From Halonatronomonas betaini (lineage in GTDB: Bacteria > Bacillota > Halanaerobiia > Halanaerobiales > Halarsenatibacteraceae), in assembly GCF_015666175.1 (NCBI RefSeq), contig NZ_JADPIE010000008.1:51260-115259 (forward strand): DNA of 64,000 nt, given 5' to 3'. Positions 34,924 through 43,140 of this stretch are shown in pieces. The notes beneath the pieces were generated by a model that did not search any database, was not told the origin of the DNA, and saw only the letters and a program-made list of their open reading frames with translations. The translations under genes were made by a program, and so were the position numbers. Every line of letters starts with the position of its first letter. The first letter of the stretch is position 1.

Positions 34924-36597
34924 ATGTTATTTACTAATAAAAATATAGTAAAATACTGTCAGTTAATTCTTGATATAGGCCAGAAAGTTTTGTCAGAACC
35001 ATATAGATTGGCTATATATGAGGAAGAAGACAAATCATTGATCTCAGCTAATTTTATAGAAGAAAATATTATATTTAATGAAATCAATATATCTTTTGAT
35101 TTGATTTTAAATGATAAGGTTATTGGTAAACTAATAATTATTGATGAAAACCTTAAAACTTTTAATGAAGTTGAAAGACAAATAATTAATGATTTTAATA
35201 ATATTAAAGAGCTAATTTCAGAAACTGTAATAAATTTATTAATAGATCAGATTTTGATTGGGCAGGCTAAAGAAAATTTAAATAGATATAAAGAGACTTT
35301 TGAGTCTTTGCCTAAAGGTGTAATAACTGCAGATCAACAGGGGATAGTTACCATGATAAATACAGCAGCTGAAATAGCTACTGGTTTTGAAAGAAGTAAG
35401 ATTGTTGGTAAAAGAATCATGAATATATTCAAAGGCACAGACTTAATTGAGGTTTTAAATAAAGGTATAACATTTTTTAGAAAAGAGATCTCATGTAATA
35501 CTAAAAAAGGTCAGAGAAGAGTTTTGGTTTCAGCATCCCCAATTAAAGAAGGACTTGAAATTAAGGGAATGGTAGCAACTATTACTGCTTTAGAGGATGC
35601 TAGAAAAGTTTTAGATTATTTTGCAGATGAACCATTTAATAATAAAAGACCAGAATTAATTGGTGAGAGTCTGGCTTTCAAATCGGCCTGGAATAAGGCA
35701 ATAAAAGTGGCCTGTAGCAGTTCATCGGTCATGATCAGGGGGGAAAGTGGTACTGGAAAAGAACTATTTGCACAGGCAATTCATAAAAATAGTATGAGAA
35801 AAGATTATAACTTCGTTTCGATCAATTGTGCAGCAATACCATCTGAATTACTTGAAAGTGAACTATTTGGTTATGAAGCTGGAGCTTTTACTGGTGCAAA
35901 AAAGGGGGGCAAACCAGGAAAATTTGAATTAGCCCATAAAGGAACTATTTTTTTGGATGAAATCGGAGATATGCCAATTGATCTTCAGGCTAAGATTCTG
36001 AAAGTCATACAGGAACGAAGTTTTTTTAGAATCGGGGGTACTGAAGAGATTAATGTTGATATTAGAATAATATCTGCTACCAATCAAAATTTGGAGAATT
36101 TAGTTCAAGAAAATAAATTCAGAGAAGACTTATTTTTTAGAATAAATGTTATACCAATATTCTTGCCACCATTAAGAGAAAGAAAAGAAGATATATTATT
36201 ACTGGCAAATTATTTTATTGATATTTATAAAGATAAACTTAAGAAGAATATTACCGGGCTTTCAGATCAGGCTAAAAATCTTCTTAAAAACTATGATTTC
36301 CCAGGAAATGTACGGGAATTAGAAAATATGATTGAATATGCAATGAATATGGAGACAGGAGAAAAAATAACAGCAAATAATCTACCTTTTATAAATAATC
36401 AGGTTAGAATCAAGAGGGGTATAACTGAAGAATTTAATCTTGATAAAGCAGTTTCAAGGGTAGAAAAGGATTTAATAGAAGAAGCTCTAGAGATATTTGG
36501 GAGATCAACAGCAGGGAAACTTGATGCTGCAAAAAAATTAGGAGTTAGTAAGACTACTCTTTATAAGAAGCTAAATAAATATAATATAAAAAAATAA
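34924..36597 (+). CDS. Sigma-54-dependent transcriptional activator with PAS sensor
   Basis: The 557-residue regulator has an N-terminal GAF-like region (about 1-115), a PAS domain (about 122-225), an AAA+ sigma-54 activation domain and a Fis-type helix-turn-helix (about 520-555). Walker A GESGTGKE is at 273-280, the sigma-54 contact loop GAFTGA at 320-325, and Walker B TIFLDE at 341-346. The R-finger region FREDLFFRINV is present. It opens the polymerase at sigma-54 promoters after sensing a small molecule or redox signal. The TRAP operon just downstream has a matching -24/-12 promoter and a palindrome, so this is most likely its activator. AGGAGG precedes the ATG. Confidence 0.92.
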   Translation: MLFTNKNIVKYCQLILDIGQKVLSEPYRLAIYEEEDKSLISANFIEENIIFNEINISFDLILNDKVIGKLIIIDENLKTFNEVERQIINDFNNIKELISETVINLLIDQILIGQAKENLNRYKETFESLPKGVITADQQGIVTMINTAAEIATGFERSKIVGKRIMNIFKGTDLIEVLNKGITFFRKEISCNTKKGQRRVLVSASPIKEGLEIKGMVATITALEDARKVLDYFADEPFNNKRPELIGESLAFKSAWNKAIKVACSSSSVMIRGESGTGKELFAQAIHKNSMRKDYNFVSINCAAIPSELLESELFGYEAGAFTGAKKGGKPGKFELAHKGTIFLDEIGDMPIDLQAKILKVIQERSFFRIGGTEEINVDIRIISATNQNLENLVQENKFREDLFFRINVIPIFLPPLRERKEDILLLANYFIDIYKDKLKKNITGLSDQAKNLLKNYDFPGNVRELENMIEYAMNMETGEKITANNLPFINNQVRIKRGITEEFNLDKAVSRVEKDLIEEALEIFGRSTAGKLDAAKKLGVSKTTLYKKLNKYNIKK

Positions 36598-36634
36598 TTC
36601 CTGTTTTCCGTAAATTAATTCCTGGAAACAGGAA
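36598..36634 (+). promoter_or_regulatory. Candidate activator-binding palindrome (also a possible hairpin)
   Basis: TTCCTGGAAACAGGAA at 36619-36634 is a 6-bp-arm palindrome. A related TTCCTGTTTTCC lies at 36598-36609, right after the regulator stop. They lie about 110-145 bases upstream of the -24 element, a usual distance for sigma-54 enhancers. The two parts can also pair to form a long hairpin, so it may instead end the regulator transcript, although no T run follows. Confidence 0.5.
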
Positions 36635-36741
36635 TTAATTATTTACAGCGCAACCAATTATATCATAGTAGGTAAATTCACTATTATCTGAAAATTAAGG
36701 CTGGAGCTAGATTTACAAAAATATTTTCTGAAATTGCCTTC

Positions 36742-36758
36742 CTGGTATCATAATTGCA
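36742..36758 (+). promoter_or_regulatory. Sigma-54 (-24/-12) promoter of the TRAP operon
   Basis: CTGGTATCATAATTGCA has GG at 36744-36745 and GC at 36756-36757 with exactly ten bases between. It matches the sigma-54 core (TGG...TTGCA) at nearly all key positions. The start codon of dctP is 47 bases downstream of the -12 element. A sigma-54 activator gene is directly upstream. Confidence 0.85.
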
Positions 36759-36804
36759 TAAATAGTTAGTTAAGATTTATACTAAATTACGGGGAGGAAA
36801 CAAA

Positions 36805-37848
36805 ATGTCTAGAAAACTAAAAATGTTTCTTGTTGTATTAATCGCTGTCCTATTTATTTCGACTTCAGTCCTTGCCGCACCATTAGAAATTAAGCTTGCC
36901 CATGAAGAGCCTGGTGATGTTGAGACCTCAAGTTCCCATGCTGCTGCTCTTGCATTTAAAAATGTAATCGAAACAGAGTCTAATAATGAGATGTTTGTTA
37001 ATATCTATCCAGGTAACGCCATGGGTCGTCAAAGAGAAAGGCTAGAATTAACTCAGGCTAACATAGTTCAGGTTAATGTTGCTTCAATAGGTGGATTGTC
37101 TCAGTTCTATGAGCCTGTCAATGCCTTTGATCTTCCTTTTGCTTTTCCAAATCATGCTGTAGCATATAGGGTTATTGATGGTGAATTTGGTCAGAGATTA
37201 AGTGAAGAAATGGAAGCTGAAACCGGCTTGAAATTATTAACGACTTCAGCTGGAGATTTTTATGTCTTAAGTAATAATGTTAGGCCAATCCGTACACCTG
37301 AAGATATGGAAGGTATTTCATTTAGAGTTATGTCAGTACCTTCCCATATAGCCATGATGAGATCATTAGGTGCTTCAGCGACTCCAATTGACTGGTCAGA
37401 GCTTTATACATCCTTGCAAACTGGTGTTATTGATGGCCAGCATAATCCGATCCCTATAATGGCAATTGGTGGCCTCCAGGAAGTTCAGGATTATGTAACT
37501 CTAACAAATCACCTGTATGGTACTGACTGGTGGGTTACAAGTTCTGAGTTTTATGAGTCATTAACTGATGAGCAGAAAAGAATTTTTGCCAACGCAATCG
37601 ATGCCGCTAAAGTTGTTGGTAGAGGTCATAAAGTTTTAACTGGTATAACAACTTATGGTGTTGATTTCTTAGAGGAGGCTGGAGCCGAAGTATATGCTCC
37701 AAGTGCAGAAGAACTTCAGATGTTTAGAGATGCAGCAATTCCTGCAGTTTTAGAAGCTATAGAAGATGATATGGGAGAAGCTGGCTTAGATTTTGCAAAT
37801 AGATTATTAGAAGCAGTTGAGCAGGTAGAAGCAGAGCTTTATAAGTAA
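36805..37848 (+). CDS. dctP: TRAP transporter substrate-binding protein (DctP)
   Basis: The 347-residue exported protein has a signal peptide ending near SVLAAP and the DctP fold: IKLAHEEPGDVETSSSHAAAL, then FKNVIETESNNEM. The ligand-Arg region GISFRVMSVPSHIAMMRSLGASATPIDWSELYTSLQTGVIDGQ is present. The conserved Arg in FRVM binds the carboxylate of organic or amino acids. GGGGAGG precedes the ATG. It is the first gene of an operon with dctQ, dctM, an M20 hydrolase, a D-aminoacylase and a macro-domain gene. A hairpin follows the stop. Confidence 0.92.
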   Translation: MSRKLKMFLVVLIAVLFISTSVLAAPLEIKLAHEEPGDVETSSSHAAALAFKNVIETESNNEMFVNIYPGNAMGRQRERLELTQANIVQVNVASIGGLSQFYEPVNAFDLPFAFPNHAVAYRVIDGEFGQRLSEEMEAETGLKLLTTSAGDFYVLSNNVRPIRTPEDMEGISFRVMSVPSHIAMMRSLGASATPIDWSELYTSLQTGVIDGQHNPIPIMAIGGLQEVQDYVTLTNHLYGTDWWVTSSEFYESLTDEQKRIFANAIDAAKVVGRGHKVLTGITTYGVDFLEEAGAEVYAPSAEELQMFRDAAIPAVLEAIEDDMGEAGLDFANRLLEAVEQVEAELYK

Positions 37849-37863
37849 GATAGTAATTAAATT

Positions 37864-37896
37864 TGAATCCTGGGGGCTTTTTTGCTCCCAGGTTCA
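37864..37896 (+). promoter_or_regulatory. Intra-operon hairpin between dctP and dctQ
   Basis: A 13-bp imperfect stem (37864-37877 with 37884-37896, one bulge) has a six-T loop. It lies 16 bases after the dctP stop and is not followed by a T run. The position matches the hairpin after tctC and is likely to favour binding-protein expression. Confidence 0.65.
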
Positions 37897-37915
37897 GATT
37901 TCAGGAGGGTAAGAT

Positions 37916-38413
37916 ATGAGAAAAAAACTCCATGATAATGCTAAATTGATTGCTCATATATTAGAGAGAATAACAGCATATCCATTAATTATTATTGGAG
38001 GTTTAATGGTAGTTGTGGTATTAATCGGGACTTTTTGGCGTTATGTCCTCAGAAATCCTTTTCTCTGGACTGAAGAATTAGCTAGATATCTTATGATCTG
38101 GATGGCCTTAGTGGCTGCAAGTATATCTTTAAAAGAAAGAGAGCATGTTGGCATTAAATTAGTTATAGATAGATTTCCGCCAATTCCTAAAAAAATTATT
38201 ATATTAATAACGCAATTATTTGTACTTCTATTTTTATATTACTTAACAAAAGAAGGTTTTGCAGCAGCTGTGCGGGCTACCAGACAGTCTTCTCCGGCTC
38301 TAGGAATATCAATGTTCTGGCCATTATTATCTGTACCGGTAGCAGGTTTATTAACAGGTATTCAGCAGATTCTTCAGATAATAATCGATCTAACAGCAGA
38401 GGAGGCAGTCTAA
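37916..38413 (+). CDS. dctQ: TRAP transporter small permease (DctQ)
   Basis: The 165-residue protein has four membrane segments with the DctQ signature NPFLWTEELARYLMIWMALVAASISLKEREHVGI near residues 42-75. It pairs with DctM to make the Na+-driven permease. AGGAGG lies six bases before the ATG. The dctM ATG follows its stop directly. Confidence 0.9.
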   Translation: MRKKLHDNAKLIAHILERITAYPLIIIGGLMVVVVLIGTFWRYVLRNPFLWTEELARYLMIWMALVAASISLKEREHVGIKLVIDRFPPIPKKIIILITQLFVLLFLYYLTKEGFAAAVRATRQSSPALGISMFWPLLSVPVAGLLTGIQQILQIIIDLTAEEAV

Positions 38414-39700
38414 ATGGTTCAATTTATAGTAGTCGTCTTTTTTCTATTTTTACTGGCAGGGACACCAATTGCTTTTGCCCTTGGTGTAACAGCAGTTTTG
38501 GCTTTTTTAAGAATGGATTCACCTGTTATTATGAGACTGATTCCACAGAATTTCTATTCAGGGATTGATATGTTTGCCCTAATGGCAATGCCTTTCTTTA
38601 TGCTGGCTGGAGATATAATGAATAAAATTCAGATAACTCATAGGCTGGTTAAACTGGCTAATGTATTTGTCGGTCATATCCGAGGTGGCCTGGCCCATGT
38701 AAATATTTTAGTTAGTATCTTTTTTGCAGGGCTTACTGGTGCAGCAGTCTCTGATACAGCAGCTTTGGGTACAATGCTTATTCCAGCAATGGTCGAAGAT
38801 GGTTATGATAAAGATTTTTCTGCAGCAATTACGGCGGCTTCATCGATAATAGGTCCAATAATTCCACCTAGTATTATCATGGTTATTTATGGATCACTGA
38901 TGAATGTTTCAATAGCCGGGCTGTTTGCAGCTGGAGTTGTTCCAGGTGTATTGGTCGGTGGTTCACTGATGATTCTTGCAGGAATTATTTCAAAGAAGAG
39001 GAATTATCCAATTGGAGAGAAAAGAGCTTCTGTTAAAGAGATGGGAATAGCCTTTAAAGATGCCTTTATACCGCTTTTAATGCCAGTAATAATTCTTGGG
39101 GGTATTTTAAGTGGAGTCTTTACACCTACTGAAGCTGCTGCTATTGCTGTATTATATGCTCTATTTGTAGGTTTTTTTATCTTTAAAAATTTAAAATTAA
39201 AAGATATACCTGAGTTACTTTATAATATGGTAAAAAATTCAGGCTCAGTCTTTATAATTTTATCTGCTGCAGCAGTATTAGGCTGGATTTTATCTAATGA
39301 GCAGGTGCCGACAATGATCGGTAATATGATCTTAGGTTTTAGCGAAAATAAAATAGTTGTTCTACTTATCATAAACTTAATATTACTAATCCTTGGAATG
39401 TTTATGGATATGACGGCAGCTCTAATTATATTAGGCCCAATTCTTCATCCTCTGGCTGTCAGTGTTGGAGTTCATCCATTACATTTTGGGATAATAATGG
39501 TTGTTAATTTAAATATAGCATTAATGACACCACCATTAGGAGCCTGTTTGTTTGTTGCCTGTGGTATTTCACGGCTTTCTTTAGAAGAAATAACTGGTGA
39601 GATATGGCCGTTTATACTCTGCGAATTTGCAGTTTTAATGTTAATCACTTATGTCCCTGCAATTCCGATGTTTTTACCCAGATTGTTAGGTTTTGCCTAA
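38414..39700 (+). CDS. dctM: TRAP transporter large permease (DctM)
   Basis: The 428-residue permease has about twelve hydrophobic segments and the family phrases MPFFMLAGDIMN, FFAGLTGAAVSDTAALG and SSIIGPIIPPSIIMVIYGSLMNVS. The C-terminal NIALMTPPLGACLFVACGIS is also typical. It uses an ion gradient to move the substrate delivered by DctP. Its ATG follows the dctQ stop without a gap. No ribosome site separate from the dctQ end (GAGGCAG) is evident, so translation is coupled. Confidence 0.93.
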   Translation: MVQFIVVVFFLFLLAGTPIAFALGVTAVLAFLRMDSPVIMRLIPQNFYSGIDMFALMAMPFFMLAGDIMNKIQITHRLVKLANVFVGHIRGGLAHVNILVSIFFAGLTGAAVSDTAALGTMLIPAMVEDGYDKDFSAAITAASSIIGPIIPPSIIMVIYGSLMNVSIAGLFAAGVVPGVLVGGSLMILAGIISKKRNYPIGEKRASVKEMGIAFKDAFIPLLMPVIILGGILSGVFTPTEAAAIAVLYALFVGFFIFKNLKLKDIPELLYNMVKNSGSVFIILSAAAVLGWILSNEQVPTMIGNMILGFSENKIVVLLIINLILLILGMFMDMTAALIILGPILHPLAVSVGVHPLHFGIIMVVNLNIALMTPPLGACLFVACGISRLSLEEITGEIWPFILCEFAVLMLITYVPAIPMFLPRLLGFA

Positions 39701-39722
39701 AAAATTTGAAAGGAATATTCCT

Positions 39723-40931
39723 ATGATATCAGATAAAGAAAAATTGATTAATCAGCTTCTAGATAATTATTGTGAAGAATCAACTATAAGTTTATTAAAA
39801 GAGATGATTAAGATTCCCAGCCATAAAAATGTTGAATGGCAGGAAGATAAACAGGTTGAATTTATAGGTAATTATCTAACTGAACATGGTATAACCAATA
39901 TTGAATTAGAATATATCGAAGAAAACAGACCTAATATAATTGCAAAAATACCTGGAAATAAAACTGGTAGCAGTCTTTTGTTAAATGGTCATACCGATAC
40001 AATTCCACCATATAATATGGTTATTCCACCCTATTCACCTGAGGTCAAAGATGGATATATTAAGGGCAGGGGATCAGTTGATATGAAGGGCTCTCTGGCT
40101 GCTATGATCTCTGCAATGGTTATAATTGCTGAGAATGATATAGAATTAAAGGGAGATTTAATTTTTGCAGGTGTTATAGATCAGGAGCAGCAATCTTTAG
40201 GCTCTGTAAAATTAATTGAAGATAAGATAGAGGCTGATTATGCTATAGTTGGTGAGCCAACAGACTTAAGGATATGTCATGCCCATAAGGGGATGGAATG
40301 GTATAAGATTGTAATTAAGGGACAATCTGCCCATGGAAGCACGCCAGAAAAAGGGCAGAATACAATCTATCATGGGGCCAGAATTGCTGCAGAGATAGAA
40401 AAACTTAATTTTAAATTAATGGATAGAGAAGACTCCTTTGTCAGCCCCCCGACTATTAATGTAGGTGTGATTTCTGGAGGCGATGATCCTAATATCGTTC
40501 CTAATATAACAATATTAGAGGTTGATAGAAGATATACACCTGAGGAAAGCCGGCAGAGTATTTATGAAGAAATCGATAGGCTACTGGCCAAGGTTAATTC
40601 AACCTATCCAGGCTATATTACTGAGGTCATTACAATGGAAGATAGAGTCTGTCCATTGAAGAATATTCCGCTTACTGGAATCAATAAAAATAAACTGACA
40701 GATTCGCTCCAAAATTCTTTAAGAAGATTTAGTGATAGAGATAATGGTTTAACATATTTCCGGGGCTGGAGTGATGCTGCTTTATTTGCAAATAAGCTAA
40801 AAATCCCATCCCTTGTTTTCGGTCCAGGCTTACCTGAAAAATGTCATTCTGGTGATGAAAGTTTGAAAATAGAAGATTTAATTACAGCAGTAAAAATCTA
40901 TTTAAATGTAATCGTAGATATCTGTTATTAA
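39723..40931 (+). CDS. M20 family metallohydrolase (ArgE/DapE-like), with altered catalytic motif
   Basis: The 402-residue protein has the M20 layout: His90-x-Asp92 (NGHTDT), Asp120 (RGSVDMKG), Glu178 (VGEPTD) and a late His in EKCHSGDE. Such enzymes hydrolyse N-acyl amino acids or peptides. In the motif that normally reads DEE, it has Asp153-Gln154-Glu155, so the usual general-base Glu appears to be Gln. Either the alignment shifts or the enzyme is atypical. ATG 39723 is preferred because GAAAGGA lies eight bases before it; the frame also runs 10 codons upstream into the dctM end. Third step of the TRAP operon. Confidence 0.85.
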   Translation: MISDKEKLINQLLDNYCEESTISLLKEMIKIPSHKNVEWQEDKQVEFIGNYLTEHGITNIELEYIEENRPNIIAKIPGNKTGSSLLLNGHTDTIPPYNMVIPPYSPEVKDGYIKGRGSVDMKGSLAAMISAMVIIAENDIELKGDLIFAGVIDQEQQSLGSVKLIEDKIEADYAIVGEPTDLRICHAHKGMEWYKIVIKGQSAHGSTPEKGQNTIYHGARIAAEIEKLNFKLMDREDSFVSPPTINVGVISGGDDPNIVPNITILEVDRRYTPEESRQSIYEEIDRLLAKVNSTYPGYITEVITMEDRVCPLKNIPLTGINKNKLTDSLQNSLRRFSDRDNGLTYFRGWSDAALFANKLKIPSLVFGPGLPEKCHSGDESLKIEDLITAVKIYLNVIVDICY

Positions 40932-40955
40932 ATTGTTAGAAAAGAGGGAGAGACT

Positions 40956-42554
40956 ATGTATGATTATTTAATTAAAAATGGAAATGTGTTTCTTGGCAAA
41001 TATCAGGGCTGGCTGAAAGCTGATGTAGCGATAAAAGATGAAAAAATAGTTAGTTTAAAACCCAATATACCGGCTTCTGAAGCTAAAGAAGTTTTTTCTG
41101 CAAAGAATCAGGTTGTATCTGCAGGTTTTATAGATGTTCATACCCACGATGAGATGGAGATATTACAGTCAGGAACTGTCCCTGCTAAAATACCTCAGGG
41201 AGTAACAACAGTATTATTAGGTAATTGTGGTTTAGGTTTTTATCCGATTGTTGAAGATAGAAAAGAAGATTTAAAAGATTATAATAGTGGTATTTTTGAT
41301 CTTGAAGGTGTTGAATTTGACTGGAAAGATCTTCAGGGATTCTCAAATAAATTAGAAAAAAGGGGTTTAGGGATTAATGCAGCTTCTCTGGTTGCTCATG
41401 GTTCAATCAGGCTGGCTGTTAAAGGATTTGATGATAGTAAGGCAACAGATGAAGAGCTGAAGATAATGGGACAGTTATTACAGGAAGCTTTAAACCAGGG
41501 AGCAGCAGGTATGTCTACAGGACTTTTATACCCGCCTAGTTCTTATGCAAATCAAAAAGAGATTGAATATCTTGTTAGTATCCTTGCTGAAAATAATAAG
41601 ATTTATACTACTCATCTTAGAAATGAATCAGTTGAGCTTGAAGATTGCATAAAAGAAAATATAGAACTGGCTAGAAAAACTGGTGTTAAAGTTGAAATAT
41701 CTCATTTGAATTTATCAGGAAAAGAGATCTGGGGTGAGTCAGATTATATTTTAGCATTATTTGATAAAGCAAGGGAAGAAGGTCTGGATATTCATGCAGA
41801 TCAATATCCATATCAGGCAGGGTCAACTCTTATAACTGCGCTTTTACCTCAATGGTCGATGGTTGACGGGGTCGAAAATCTACTTGATCATCTTAAAAAT
41901 ACCAGCTGCTTTAGAGAAAAATTGACTGAAGATATTGAAACAGGTATACCTAACTGGGATAATATCATTAAATCGGCAGGCTGGGATAATATTATAGTAA
42001 ACTCAGTACCTAAAGAATCTATGAAGAGATATCAGAATAAAAGTTTGAGAGAAATAGCTGATTTGATGGGGGAAGACCTCCATGATGCATTGTATAATTT
42101 AATCATTGAAGGAGAGGGACGGATAACAATTTTGATTTTTAGTACCAGTCAGGATGATGTTGATAATATCTTAGCTAATCCTGATATTCTTGTCGGTTCA
42201 GATGGGCTTACTATAAATGGCCATCCCCATCCCAGATTATATGGGACTTACCCTAAAATACTTGGAGAGGCTGTCCGTGAAAGAGAAATCTTATCGCTGG
42301 AAACAGCTCTTGATAAGATGACAAGGTTACCAGCTAATAAATTTGGTTTTGATGACAGAGGAACTATTGCAGAGGGGAAATATGCCGATATTGTTGTCTT
42401 TGATCCAGATGTAATTGAAGCTAAAGCCACTTATGAGAGACCATCACAATTAGCTAAAGGGGTTAATCTTTTGCTGATTAATGGGGAACCTGTATATAAG
42501 GATGGAAAATATCTTGATGAGAACAGACCAGGAAAATTTATTAGACTGTTTTAA
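40956..42554 (+). CDS. N-acyl-D-amino-acid deacylase family amidohydrolase
   Basis: The 532-residue amidohydrolase has DVHTHDE at 60-66, a Cys91 in LLGNCGLGFYP as the bridging metal ligand, HGSIRLAVKGF, and HADQYPYQAG. A late VGSDGLTINGHPHPRLYGTYPKIL and GTIAEGKYADIVVFDPD follow. This is the D-aminoacylase pattern (subtype III amidohydrolase), removing acyl groups from N-acyl-D-amino acids; dihydropyrimidinases lack the Cys. GAGGGAG precedes the ATG by six bases. With the M20 enzyme and TRAP system it points to use of acylated amino acids, perhaps both stereoisomers. Confidence 0.88.
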   Translation: MYDYLIKNGNVFLGKYQGWLKADVAIKDEKIVSLKPNIPASEAKEVFSAKNQVVSAGFIDVHTHDEMEILQSGTVPAKIPQGVTTVLLGNCGLGFYPIVEDRKEDLKDYNSGIFDLEGVEFDWKDLQGFSNKLEKRGLGINAASLVAHGSIRLAVKGFDDSKATDEELKIMGQLLQEALNQGAAGMSTGLLYPPSSYANQKEIEYLVSILAENNKIYTTHLRNESVELEDCIKENIELARKTGVKVEISHLNLSGKEIWGESDYILALFDKAREEGLDIHADQYPYQAGSTLITALLPQWSMVDGVENLLDHLKNTSCFREKLTEDIETGIPNWDNIIKSAGWDNIIVNSVPKESMKRYQNKSLREIADLMGEDLHDALYNLIIEGEGRITILIFSTSQDDVDNILANPDILVGSDGLTINGHPHPRLYGTYPKILGEAVREREILSLETALDKMTRLPANKFGFDDRGTIAEGKYADIVVFDPDVIEAKATYERPSQLAKGVNLLLINGEPVYKDGKYLDENRPGKFIRLF

Positions 42555-42599
42555 AGTTCAGTCTATAATTGATAGAATATAGACAGGAGGTGGCTACCA

Positions 42600-43133
42600 A
42601 TGTATAAGGTTAAGATTAATGGATTAACTCTAGAAATAATCCAGGGGAATATTGTTAAGCAGCCAGATCTTGATGGGATTGTTAATGCAGCCAATGCAGA
42701 ACTTAAGATTGGTGGAGGTGTTGCAGGAGCTGTTCATAAAGCTGCAGGACCAGATTTAACAGAAGAGACTCGGCCTCTAGCTCCAATAGAGCCTGGTGAG
42801 GCAGTAATTACCGGTGGTCATAATCTTGAAAACAGTTATATTATCCATACCCTGGGACCTGTATATGGCAAGGATAAACCCGAGGATAAACTGCTTGGAG
42901 ATTGTTATCAGAATAGCCTTAAAATAGCTGAAGACAACAAGCTTAAATCCCTGGGCTTTCCAGCTATATCAACCGGGGCATTCGGTTATCCGATTGAATC
43001 AGCTGCTGAAGTTACAATGAAGGCTATTAAAGATTATCTTGATAAAATAAATTATCTTGGAAAAATTAGATTTGTATTATTTAATGAATCAGATTTTGAG
43101 ATCTATAAAAATTATGCTGAAAAGATATTTTAA
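42600..43133 (+). CDS. Macro-domain protein (ADP-ribose / O-acetyl-ADP-ribose binding)
   Basis: The 177-residue protein is a single macro domain: IIQGNIVKQPDLDGIVNAANAELKIGGGVAGAVHKAAG, then PGEAVITGGHNL, YIIHTLGPVY and SLGFPAISTGAFGYPIESAAEV. The Asn-rich NAANAEL and GGGVAGA loops bind ADP-ribose. Members like YmdB deacetylate O-acetyl-ADP-ribose or remove ADP-ribose from proteins. AGGAGGTGG precedes the ATG. It ends the TRAP operon. A deacetylating role would fit a catabolic unit producing acyl groups, but that link is inference. Confidence 0.88.
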   Translation: MYKVKINGLTLEIIQGNIVKQPDLDGIVNAANAELKIGGGVAGAVHKAAGPDLTEETRPLAPIEPGEAVITGGHNLENSYIIHTLGPVYGKDKPEDKLLGDCYQNSLKIAEDNKLKSLGFPAISTGAFGYPIESAAEVTMKAIKDYLDKINYLGKIRFVLFNESDFEIYKNYAEKIF

Positions 43134-43140
43134 AAGGATA

